Shown here piece by piece: positions 1-5,407 of a DNA stretch of 5,407 nucleotides; position 1 is the stretch's first letter, and every line of letters begins with the position of its first letter. This DNA is from DATJXG01 sp035500455 (GTDB lineage: Bacteria; Acidobacteriota; Terriglobia; Terriglobales; Acidobacteriaceae), in NCBI GenBank assembly GCA_035500455.1, contig DATJXG010000408.1:1-5407 (forward strand), in the 5' to 3' direction. A program made the translations under genes and the position numbers. Below the pieces are notes generated by a model that was not told the origin of the DNA, searched no databases, and saw nothing but the letters and a program-made list of their open reading frames with translations.

Positions 1-2453
1 TGCCATTCAGTTTTGTCGCTCTGTGGGCGCGGCCTCAGGGCGGGGCTGCGACCGTCAAAGTGATCGAGGCGCCGATCATGCCGCCGTACCGGGGTTCGTT
101 TGGCTACAAGCGCGAATCCGCCGAGGGCTTGCCGCGCTTCAAGGCTGCGCATTTCACCGGCGCCTATCCCTTCGGTCATATTGAGTTTGAGGATGAATCG
201 CTACCAGTAAGCGTCAGTCTCGACGCCTTCAACCCCTTCGTGCCGCTCAACGTCGATGACTCCAGCCTGCCGGTCGCGATTTTTCACTATCACGTCGCTT
301 CCCGCAGCCGCGCGCCGGTCGACGTCTCCCTGGCGTTCTCGCTGCTCAATGCCATTGGGTATGATGGCGTTGCCAATCTCGGCAGTGAAGTCGATCCGGG
401 CTTCGGAAAAAACCTGACCAGAGTCCGACAGGAAGAGGTATCAGGCGAAAAAGTCTCCGGTCTTGACATGACCTCGGACAAATATGCCTCCGACGATCCA
501 CGTTACGGTTCAATGGCTTTGCTTACGCCGACCGCCGACATCAGCGCCCGCACCGCCTGGGAAGGCGGCAAATGGTGGGATTCATTTCAAAAGTGGTTGG
601 AAGAATATTCAGCGAGCGGGAGAATCCACGACTCAAAAGCCCCTGAGCCTACGGCCGACGGCCGCTCCAACTACTCCACCCTGGCACCGTTCTTCCGCCT
701 CGCGCCGGGAGAGTCAAAGACCATAACCTTCGTGCTCGCCTGGTATTTTCCGACGCGCGAAAATTACTGGAACGACGAGCCGGAGGTGCACGGCCAAAAG
801 CTGCGCAATTACTACGGCACCCGGTTTAAAAATGCCTGGGACGTGGCTTCCTACACCGCGGCCAATCTTTCCGGCCTGGAGAAAAAGACTCGCACCTTCC
901 ACGACAGTTTTTTCTCCGGCACGCTGCCGCCGTATGTGCTCGATGCCGTTTCCAGCCAGGCCTCCATCATCCGCACCAATACCTGCATGCTGCTGGAGGG
1001 CAAACAATTCTTCGCCTTCGAAGGCTGCGGTGACGACGCCGGCTGCTGCCCCATGAATTGCGCCCACGTGTGGAATTACGAGCAGGCGCTGGCTTTCCTC
1101 TATCCTGAACTCGAGCGCTCCATGCGGAACACCGATTTCAAATACAACGTAAAACCGGATGGCAGCATGGTGTTTCGCACGCTGCTGCCGTTGGGCCGCG
1201 CCCGCTGGAAGTTCAAGCCCGCGGCCGACGGCCAGATGGGCTGCATTATGAAGCTCTATCGGGAGTGGCAGCTAAGCGGCGACACCGCCTTCCTGAAAGA
1301 TCTCTGGCCCGAGGCCAAGCGCGCCCTGGAGTTCGCCTGGGTGCACTGGGACGCGAACCGCGACGGCGTCATGGAAGGGCAGCAGCACAACACCTATGAC
1401 ATCGAGTTCTACGGCCCCAACACGATGATGGGCACTTTATATCTGGGAGCGCTACGAGCCGGCGAGCTGATGGCGAATGCAGTCGGCGACACCGCCGCCG
1501 CATCCGCTTACCGCGAAGTGCGCGAAAAGGGAAAGGCCAAGCTGGAGGAACTCTGGAACGGCGAATTCTACATTCAGCAGGTTCCTCCCCCCAGCCAGAT
1601 TCGCCCGCTCCAGCCCGAAGAAGGCTGGTATGAGCAGGCGGTCTCGAACGGCGAAGTGCGCTACCAGTACGGCGAAGGCTGCCTTTCCGACCAGCTTCTC
1701 GGACAGTGGTTCGCCGAAGTCCTGGGCCTCGACCCGGCGCTTCAGCCTAAGCGCATTCGCAAGACCCTGCAATCCATCTTTCGTCACAATTTCCGAAACG
1801 GCTTTTATGACCACCCCAACACCCAGCGCATCTACGCTCTGAATGACGAACAGGGCCTGCTGCTTTGCAGTTGGCCGAACGGCAAGAGGCCCGCGCTTCC
1901 CTTTGTCTATTCCGACGAGGTATGGACGGGCATCGAATATCAAGTCGCCGCCCACCTGATCTACGAAGGGTTTCTCGAAGAGGGCCTGGCGATCGTGAAA
2001 GGAATTCGCGAACGCTACGATGGCGCGAGACGAAATCCCTGGAACGAAGTCGAGTGCGGCTCGCACTATGCCCGCGCCCTCGCCAGTTGGTCGGTGCTGC
2101 TAGCCTTGTCGGGTTACCGATACTCCGCCACGGAGAGCCATCTGGACTTCCAGCCCCGCGTGAACTCCTCAAATTTCCGCTCATTCTTCGTTGCCGGCAC
2201 GGGATGGGGCACCTACAGCCAGCACTTGAAAGAGAAATCGCTCTCCACCAGGATCGAAGTTTCCTACGGAGAAGTCCGAGTGCGGCATTTGACCCTCCCG
2301 AACAAGATCGCCGCGACGACCGCGACCGGGCCTCACGGAAAGCTCCTCGACAAGTCGCAACTGAAAGCCGAAGGCCAGGCTCTACATATAGACCTCGGCG
2401 AGGAAGTTACGATTCCAGCCGGCGGCGCCTTTGACCTGACGCTGAATTCCTAG
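1..2453 (+). CDS. GH116 family glycoside hydrolase (GBA2-like beta-glucosidase / glucosylceramidase type), 5' end cut by the window
   Basis: Retaining beta-glycosidase family that hydrolyses beta-glucosides, beta-xylosides or glucosylceramide-like glycosides; the substrate here cannot be told. The frame is open from base 3, so the GTG at 60 is not the true start. The codons before it (PFSFVALWARPQGG) continue the conserved N-terminal beta domain, and probably 60-120 residues are missing. Numbering from the GTG, the GH116 N-terminal domain covers about 1-265, with the typical stretches YPFGHIEFED, LDAFNPFVPLN and SSLPVAIFHY. The alpha-barrel catalytic domain (DUF608) covers about 283-690, followed by a small beta tail. 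E321 in the FEG motif aligns, from memory, with the GBA2 nucleophile region, and D447 in NTYDIEFYGPN with the acid/base region. A cysteine cluster (C323, C329, C330, C334) follows E321. Location is unknown because the N-terminus is missing. It ends with TAG, 99 bases before the DUF302 gene. Family assignment is firm; residue roles and substrate are inferred. Confidence 0.92.
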   Translation, partial: PFSFVALWARPQGGAATVKVIEAPIMPPYRGSFGYKRESAEGLPRFKAAHFTGAYPFGHIEFEDESLPVSVSLDAFNPFVPLNVDDSSLPVAIFHYHVASRSRAPVDVSLAFSLLNAIGYDGVANLGSEVDPGFGKNLTRVRQEEVSGEKVSGLDMTSDKYASDDPRYGSMALLTPTADISARTAWEGGKWWDSFQKWLEEYSASGRIHDSKAPEPTADGRSNYSTLAPFFRLAPGESKTITFVLAWYFPTRENYWNDEPEVHGQKLRNYYGTRFKNAWDVASYTAANLSGLEKKTRTFHDSFFSGTLPPYVLDAVSSQASIIRTNTCMLLEGKQFFAFEGCGDDAGCCPMNCAHVWNYEQALAFLYPELERSMRNTDFKYNVKPDGSMVFRTLLPLGRARWKFKPAADGQMGCIMKLYREWQLSGDTAFLKDLWPEAKRALEFAWVHWDANRDGVMEGQQHNTYDIEFYGPNTMMGTLYLGALRAGELMANAVGDTAAASAYREVREKGKAKLEELWNGEFYIQQVPPPSQIRPLQPEEGWYEQAVSNGEVRYQYGEGCLSDQLLGQWFAEVLGLDPALQPKRIRKTLQSIFRHNFRNGFYDHPNTQRIYALNDEQGLLLCSWPNGKRPALPFVYSDEVWTGIEYQVAAHLIYEGFLEEGLAIVKGIRERYDGARRNPWNEVECGSHYARALASWSVLLALSGYRYSATESHLDFQPRVNSSNFRSFFVAGTGWGTYSQHLKEKSLSTRIEVSYGEVRVRHLTLPNKIAATTATGPHGKLLDKSQLKAEGQALHIDLGEEVTIPAGGAFDLTLNS

Positions 2454-2543
2454 CAGGCTGCCGAAAACTTCGTCTCCGGAACCAGCCCGGCGCACTGCAA
2501 TTTCCTGAGACCGTTCCTTCGCGCTGAGCATCTACTTCGCAAC

Positions 2544-2547
2544 GGAG
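2544..2547 (+). promoter_or_regulatory. Ribosome binding site of the DUF302 gene
   Basis: GGAG sits 5 bases before the ATG at 2553, the only purine-rich Shine-Dalgarno match near that start. It supports this ATG over the in-frame internal ATGs. Confidence 0.6.
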
Positions 2548-2552
2548 CAATC

Positions 2553-3044
2553 ATGCCTGCCGCCTCGATTTCCGTTCAGCGCTTCAGCCTAACCTCACCC
2601 AAATCGTTCGAATCAATTCTGCAGAGTCTGGACGCCGCTGTGGGCCACCCCGACATGCGCGTTTTCATGCGCGGCGTGGCCACGGCGAAAGACGGCACTG
2701 CCGTGGAAGCACTGGTCCGGCAGTCCGTTGGCCCTTCCGGACTGATGGAATTCATGCGCTTCAATATGCACGACTTCCTGAGGAAACTTGGCACGGCCTC
2801 ACCCAGGATCGTAAGGCTGCTCATTGGAAATCCTCTCATCATGAAGCAGATGGTCGTGCACGTCCCCGACGCCGCTTCCTATGCGCCTGTAACTGTTCTG
2901 ATCGAAGAGCGCAACGACGGCGTGCGTTTGTCGTATGACAGGATGGCGAGCTTTCTCGCTCCCTATGGAAGCGCCGAGGCGTTGCAGGTGGCGCAGAATC
3001 TGGACGCGAAGATCGAGGCCTTGCTGGCGGTGGCCGCCGGCTGA
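2553..3044 (+). CDS. DUF302 domain-containing protein
   Basis: A 163-residue protein without signal peptide or membrane segment, so probably cytoplasmic. Its biochemical role is unknown. It resembles the larger DUF302 proteins: the motif GNPLIM lies at residues 92-97, followed by HVPDAASYAPVTVLIEER (103-120) and the hallmark GVRLSYD (123-129). A helical C-terminus (138-160) ends in LDAKIEALL. The first 80 residues are an alpha/beta region (SFESILQSLDAAVGHPD) typical of this group. The ATG at 2553 is supported by GGAG at 2544-2547 with a 5-base spacer. It lies 99 bases after the GH116 stop on the same strand, so co-transcription is possible but not shown. It converges with the GntR gene downstream. 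DUF302 proteins are sometimes suggested to bind small ligands or heme-like groups, but nothing here proves that. I recognise the family from motif memory, not from a search. Confidence 0.85.
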   Translation: MPAASISVQRFSLTSPKSFESILQSLDAAVGHPDMRVFMRGVATAKDGTAVEALVRQSVGPSGLMEFMRFNMHDFLRKLGTASPRIVRLLIGNPLIMKQMVVHVPDAASYAPVTVLIEERNDGVRLSYDRMASFLAPYGSAEALQVAQNLDAKIEALLAVAAG

Positions 3045-3068
3045 GGCGCACATTGGACCTGGAGGAAA

Positions 3069-3091
3069 CGCCGGGAAAGGCGCGCCCGGCG
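3069..3091. terminator. GC-rich hairpin between convergent genes, possible bidirectional terminator
   Basis: A perfect 7-base inverted repeat (CGCCGGG at 3069-3075, CCCGGCG at 3085-3091) with a 9-base loop lies in the 75-base gap between the DUF302 stop (3044) and the GntR stop (3120). On the minus strand the stem is followed by TTTCCTCC, a weak T run. On the plus strand there is no T run. The position suits termination of both genes, and the weak tail makes the mechanism uncertain. Confidence 0.45.
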
Positions 3092-3119
3092 CGGCTTAAG
3101 CGAGGCCTTGGGAAAGAGG

Positions 3120-3806
3120 TTACTTGCTGCGCCTCTCCTCCAGCGCCCTTTTCAGCGACTGTCCGGCATGCCGGATATGCTGGCGGAGAAGTTTGCATGC
3201 CTCGGGCGCATCCCGGCGGCGGCACAAGTCGAAGATTTCGTGGTGCTCCTGGTTGGCCCGCTTGGCACCATGAGTCAAGTAAAGTTGAAGCCGCGTGTAC
3301 CGCTCGCCGCTGTTGTTCACGTTGCGGATAATCGCCATGAAATGCGGCAGGCTGGCGCGGGAATACAGCGTGGAGTGAAACTGCCAGTTGAGCCGCCCCC
3401 ATGCCTCCATGTTTTCTTCCCTATCGAGCTCAACTTCCAGCTTGCGCAGTACAGCCTCGGCCTGGACGAAATCCGGGCCCGCTAACCGGGGAATAGAGGC
3501 CTTCAACACCTCCGGCTCGAGCAACGCCCGGATGGTAAACAACTCTTCAATGTCGTCGGGAGAGAGCACCGGCACAATCGCTCCCCGGTTAGGCAGGATG
3601 GTGATGAGCCCTTCGGCCTCCAGTTGGCGCAGCGCCTCCCGGACCGGAATCCGGCTCACCCGGTATTGGTTAGCGATTGCGTCCTGGCGAAGCTGCGCGC
3701 CCTCGGCGATTTCGCCGCGGATAATCTGCTCGCGAAGTTTTTCCGCCACCGCCGAAGTAAGCGATTGCCGCGGAATTGCCAACTCGCTCGCCAAGACTAC
3801 TTCCAT
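3120..3806 (-). CDS. GntR family transcriptional regulator, FadR subfamily with FCD ligand domain (VanR-like)
   Basis: DNA-binding regulator that responds to a small organic acid or related metabolite; the ligand is unknown. Numbering from the upstream TTG at 3827 (235 aa), the winged helix lies at about 21-85: LREQIIRGEI, then the recognition region SRIPVREALRQLEAEGLI, and the wing PNRGAIVPV. The FCD domain spans about 90-228. Its expected metal-site residues are visible: N147 and H151 (LNWQFH), H195 (QEHHEI) and H217 (RQHIRH). Asn in place of Asp at the first position is, from memory, common in this group. The short C-terminal domain (about 145 residues) fits the VanR-like branch. I chose the ATG at 3806 (228 aa) because it still includes the whole DNA-binding domain; neither it nor the TTG at 3827 has a good ribosome binding site. 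Inverted repeats directly upstream suggest autoregulation. It converges with the DUF302 gene, and no catabolic operon is adjacent in this window to reveal its target. Confidence 0.93.
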   Translation of the reverse strand: MEVVLASELAIPRQSLTSAVAEKLREQIIRGEIAEGAQLRQDAIANQYRVSRIPVREALRQLEAEGLITILPNRGAIVPVLSPDDIEELFTIRALLEPEVLKASIPRLAGPDFVQAEAVLRKLEVELDREENMEAWGRLNWQFHSTLYSRASLPHFMAIIRNVNNSGERYTRLQLYLTHGAKRANQEHHEIFDLCRRRDAPEACKLLRQHIRHAGQSLKRALEERRSK

Positions 3807-3817
3807 TGCTGCGTGGA

Positions 3818-3851
3818 TTGGGCCCAACTGCCGCAGTTCTCTGGTCCACCG
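3818..3851. promoter_or_regulatory. Cluster of inverted repeats, candidate operator of the GntR regulator
   Basis: Three symmetric motifs follow one another just upstream of the regulator's ATG: TTGGGCCCAA (3818-3827, perfect), AACTGC-C-GCAGTT (3826-3838, perfect 6-base arms) and TGGTCCACCG (3842-3851). The last matches 7 of the 8 fixed bases of the TGGT-N2-ACCA pattern known for FadR-type GntR proteins. They lie between the candidate -10 and the start codon, where a bound repressor would block transcription. Which of the three is the real site is not decided. Confidence 0.45.
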
Positions 3852-3860
3852 CCGCTGCGT

Positions 3861-3869
3861 ATAGTAGCA
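3861..3869 (-). promoter_or_regulatory. Candidate extended -10 promoter element of the GntR gene
   Basis: On the minus strand TGCTACTAT reads as an extended -10 (TG-N-TACTAT; the hexamer matches TATAAT at 4 of 6 bases). A start of transcription about 7 bases downstream, near 3853, would place the inverted repeats at the very start of the transcript. No convincing -35 is seen at 16-18 bases, which is tolerated for extended -10 promoters. Weak evidence by itself. Confidence 0.3.
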
Positions 3870-3942
3870 AGAAAACAGAGGTGTGCCGCATGATTGTCAG
3901 AGCCCGGATATTGTATGCAGTTGGTTCCTTCCCCTGCTGAGA

Positions 3943-4134
3943 ATGGATGCCTTCCCCAACTTCGTCCAGCTCATCAAGCTGGTGCAGGCCGAAGTGGGCA
4001 GAGGCAATCCCCGCGTGCGCCCGCCGCGCCTGGAGTTGGCCGGCTACGACTTGGAGGCGGCGCGAGCCACGATTCACGAGACCTTAAGCCGCCGCCCCAC
4101 GCTGGAGCCTAGCGCCGCTCCTGCATCCGGGTAA
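3943..4134 (+). CDS. Possible small hypothetical protein (63 aa)
   Basis: I do not recognise this ORF. From the ATG at 3943 it encodes 63 residues beginning MDAFPNFVQLIKLVQAEV, with an amphipathic-looking first helix, a basic middle (RVRPPRLEL) and a second helix (YDLEAARATIHETLSRRP), ending in a Pro/Ala-rich tail. Most codons end in G or C, as in the neighbouring genes, which argues for coding. Against it, no clear ribosome binding site precedes the ATG (only GCTGAGA directly before it), high GC alone produces open frames, and the minus strand is also open over part of it. The frame extends upstream to a GTG at 3883, but that part looks non-coding. It is divergent from the GntR gene and is followed by a 254-base gap. 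If it is not real, 3828-4388 is one intergenic region of about 560 bases. Confidence 0.35.
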   Translation: MDAFPNFVQLIKLVQAEVGRGNPRVRPPRLELAGYDLEAARATIHETLSRRPTLEPSAAPASG

Positions 4135-4145
4135 CCTGGCCACGT

Positions 4146-4175
4146 AACTTTGCGTCCTTCGCGATGTTTTTCGTC
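4146..4175. repeat. Degenerate CGCGAAGG-type intergenic repeat fragment
   Basis: Read on the minus strand, this stretch contains CGCGAAGGACGCAAAG: two related units (CGCGAAGGA, CGCAAAGTT) in tandem. From memory, short runs of this kind are scattered through intergenic DNA of Acidobacteriota, Planctomycetota and other genomes. Only one copy is in the window, so the repeat status rests on recall and is not shown by the sequence itself. Confidence 0.3.
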
Positions 4176-4271
4176 AATCTAGCGGAGAGTCTTGGCGACA
4201 GCTCCCGCGTCAGGGTTCCCCCGCGTCCCCCAAGCCCATTTTGAAAACTCAACCCCCTCGATTCCTGAAAA

Positions 4272-4289
4272 TTGTGATCAGAATCACAA
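4272..4289. promoter_or_regulatory. CRP/FNR-family binding site upstream of nifJ
   Basis: TTGTGATCAGAATCACAA is a palindrome with perfect 7-base arms (TTGTGAT / ATCACAA) around a 4-base centre. It contains the full CRP pattern TGTGA-N6-TCACA. Its geometry is also close to FNR boxes (TTGAT-N4-ATCAA), so CRP-like, FNR-like and NO- or CO-sensing members of the superfamily are all possible. The centre is about 108 bases before the nifJ ATG. A weak -10 (CATTAT, 4313-4318) would put the transcription start near 4325 and the box near -44, close to the -41.5 position of class II activation. No competing gene start lies nearby on the minus strand. Confidence 0.7.
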
Positions 4290-4312
4290 GCCTCTGTGAA
4301 GTCAAATGCCGA

Positions 4313-4318
4313 CATTAT
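4313..4318 (+). promoter_or_regulatory. Candidate -10 element for nifJ
   Basis: CATTAT matches TATAAT at 4 of 6 bases and has no good -35, as expected for an activator-dependent promoter. It was chosen mainly because it lies at the right distance from the CRP/FNR box, so the two are not independent evidence. Confidence 0.25.
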
Positions 4319-4377
4319 GAAGAGCCGGAGTCATGCTTTCTAAGGGTTAGCGAGACCAACGCCACACCGGCAAAGGC

Positions 4378-4384
4378 AGGGGGA
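4378..4384 (+). promoter_or_regulatory. Ribosome binding site of nifJ
   Basis: AGGGGGA lies 4 bases before the ATG at 4389. It fixes that ATG as the start rather than the in-frame ATG at 4410 (residue 8). Confidence 0.6.
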
Positions 4385-4388
4385 TCTT

Positions 4389-5407
4389 ATGAAGCGGAAG
4401 TTCAAAACGATGGACGCCAACGAGGCAGTTGCCCATGTGGCCTACCGCCTCAACGAGGTGATCGCCATCTATCCCATTACGCCATCGTCCCCGATGGGCG
4501 AATGGGCTGACCAGTGGGCCTCGGAAGGCGTTCCCAACATCTGGGGGACTGTGCCCCACGTGGTGGAGATGCAGAGTGAAGGCGGCGCCTCCGGCGCAGT
4601 CCACGGCGCGCTGCAAACCGGCTCGCTGGCCACGACCTTCACCGCTTCCCAGGGGCTGCTTCTGATGATCCCCAATATGAACAAGATCGCCGGTGAACTC
4701 ACCCCAGCGGTTTTTCATGTTTCGGCGCGTACCATCGCCACCCACGCATTGTCGATCTTCGGTGATCACTCCGACGTCATGTTCTGCCGCCCCACCGGCT
4801 GGGCCATGCTTTGCTCCAACTCGGTGCAGGAAGCCATGGACCTGGCCCTGATCGCCCAGGCGGCGACCCTGGAATCCCGGATCCCCTTCGTGCATTTCTT
4901 CGACGGCTTCCGCACCTCCCACGAAGTCAACAAAATCGAGATGCTGCACGATGACGACCTCCGCGCGCTCATCAATATTGATCGCGTCCTCGAACACCGC
5001 CAGCGCGCGCTTTCTCCCGACCACCCCGTCCTGCGCGGCACCGCCCAGAACCCGGACGTATTCTTCCAGGCCCGCGAAGCCGCCAACCCCTACTACGCTG
5101 CCTGCGCGGAAAAGGTCCAGGCCGCGATGGACAAGTTCGAGAAGGTAGTCGGGCGCTCCTACCACTTGTTCGACTACGTAGGTGCTCCCGACGCCGAGCG
5201 CGTAATCGTCATGATGGGCTCAGGCGCCGAAGCAGCCCACGAAACGGTTGAATATCTCAATGCCCGCGGCGAAAAGCTCGGCCTGCTGAAAGTCCGCCTG
5301 TACCGGCCGTTCTCGGCCCAGGCATTCCTTGCCGCGCTTCCCCCAACCGTGCGCAAGATTGCCGTGCTCGATCGCACCAAGGAAGCGGGCGCCGCCCGTG
5401 AGCCGCT
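4389..5407 (+). CDS. nifJ: Pyruvate:ferredoxin (flavodoxin) oxidoreductase, N-terminal part; 3' end cut by the window
   Basis: Cytoplasmic thiamine diphosphate and iron-sulfur enzyme that converts pyruvate and CoA to acetyl-CoA and CO2 while reducing ferredoxin or flavodoxin. The frame stays open from the ATG to the window end (339 codons plus 2 bases). Domain I (pyruvate/TPP, about 1-250) starts MKRKFKTMDANEA and has the signature AIYPITPSSPMGEW. T31, E64 and R114 (SARTIATHA) fall at exactly the positions reported for the Desulfovibrio africanus enzyme as substrate- and TPP-contacting residues. Domain II begins at about 255, with VIVMMGSGAEA (272-282) and VLDRTKEAGA (326-335). The start and domain order match the long single-chain NifJ type (usually near 1170-1190 residues). 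The CoA-binding, ferredoxin-type cluster and C-terminal TPP domains would lie beyond the window. A strong ribosome binding site precedes it, and the CRP/FNR box upstream suggests redox or nutrient control. A role in nitrogen fixation cannot be inferred from the name; general fermentative or anaerobic pyruvate metabolism is likelier. Confidence 0.95.
   Translation, partial: MKRKFKTMDANEAVAHVAYRLNEVIAIYPITPSSPMGEWADQWASEGVPNIWGTVPHVVEMQSEGGASGAVHGALQTGSLATTFTASQGLLLMIPNMNKIAGELTPAVFHVSARTIATHALSIFGDHSDVMFCRPTGWAMLCSNSVQEAMDLALIAQAATLESRIPFVHFFDGFRTSHEVNKIEMLHDDDLRALINIDRVLEHRQRALSPDHPVLRGTAQNPDVFFQAREAANPYYAACAEKVQAAMDKFEKVVGRSYHLFDYVGAPDAERVIVMMGSGAEAAHETVEYLNARGEKLGLLKVRLYRPFSAQAFLAALPPTVRKIAVLDRTKEAGAAREP

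Noticed and set aside
60..62. GTG as start of the GH116 gene
   Set aside because: The frame is open upstream to base 3 and the upstream codons encode conserved GH116 N-terminal sequence (SFVALWARPQGG), so the start is outside the window.
1452..2066. 204-residue open frame on the minus strand
   Set aside because: Shadow of the GH116 catalytic domain, produced by the G/C third-position bias.
2839..3402. 187-residue open frame on the minus strand spanning the DUF302 end and the GntR end
   Set aside because: It overlaps two convincing genes out of frame and is Arg/Pro/Ser-rich without motifs.
3388..3864. 158-residue open frame on the plus strand
   Set aside because: Antisense to the GntR gene; a Ser/Arg-rich low-information product.
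3894..3920. Plus-strand promoter TTGTCA with a -10 near TATGCA for the small ORF
   Set aside because: The -35 is good, but every -10 candidate is at the wrong distance (9-14 bases) or matches poorly.
4333..4350. Five-codon upstream ORF (ATG to TAG) in the presumed nifJ leader
   Set aside because: There is no purine-rich ribosome binding site at good spacing, and the peptide MLSKG has no leader-peptide character; most likely chance.
4324..4371. Possible leader hairpin GCCGG...CCGGC or riboswitch before nifJ
   Set aside because: Only five pairs over a loop of about 38 bases, and no conserved TPP or other riboswitch motif recognised.
4347..5165. 272-residue open frame on the minus strand
   Set aside because: It is antisense to nifJ, whose plus-strand translation shows unmistakable PFOR motifs. 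The minus product is Gly/Val/His-rich with no recognisable domain.
1..5407. CRISPR array, tRNA, rRNA, insertion sequence or attachment site
   Set aside because: No direct-repeat series, cloverleaf-like segment, rRNA motif, transposase frame or paired terminal repeats were seen on reading both strands.

Overview
The window is GC-rich bacterial chromosomal DNA with ordinary gene density. It holds four well-supported protein genes, one doubtful small ORF and several candidate regulatory sites. The gene families (GH116 glycosidase, DUF302 protein, FCD-type GntR regulator, single-chain pyruvate:ferredoxin oxidoreductase) and the strong G/C third-position bias fit an Acidobacteriota-like soil or sediment bacterium. 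That placement is an inference from style and gene content; no rRNA or marker gene is present.

Layout. (1) From base 1 to 2453, plus strand, runs the 5'-truncated GH116 glycoside hydrolase gene, whose true start lies before the window. (2) After a 99-base gap, a DUF302-domain protein occupies 2553-3044 on the plus strand. (3) A GntR/FCD (VanR-like) regulator lies convergently on the minus strand, ending at 3120. A GC-rich hairpin sits in the 75-base gap between the two converging genes. (4) Upstream of the regulator is a cluster of inverted repeats that look like operators, with an extended -10 motif. A possible 63-residue ORF (3943-4134, plus) points the other way. (5) From 4135 to 4388 is a true intergenic region. 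It contains a short degenerate repeat-like sequence and a near-ideal CRP/FNR-family palindrome (4272-4289). (6) From 4389 to the window end, plus strand, is the N-terminal part of pyruvate:ferredoxin (flavodoxin) oxidoreductase, nifJ. This reading frame is open to the window edge and is easily missed because it has no stop here.

How the genes relate. There is no obvious single pathway. The GH116 enzyme releases sugar from beta-glycosides, and the PFOR converts pyruvate to acetyl-CoA with reduced ferredoxin. They are separated by a regulator on the other strand and do not form an operon. The GntR regulator most probably controls itself, and its other targets cannot be named from this window. 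PFOR is probably controlled by a CRP/FNR-family factor, which would suit an oxygen-sensitive enzyme.

I do not see a new multi-gene system. The points most worth checking are the CRP/FNR box before nifJ, the three stacked inverted repeats before the GntR gene, and the cysteine cluster beside the presumed GH116 nucleophile.
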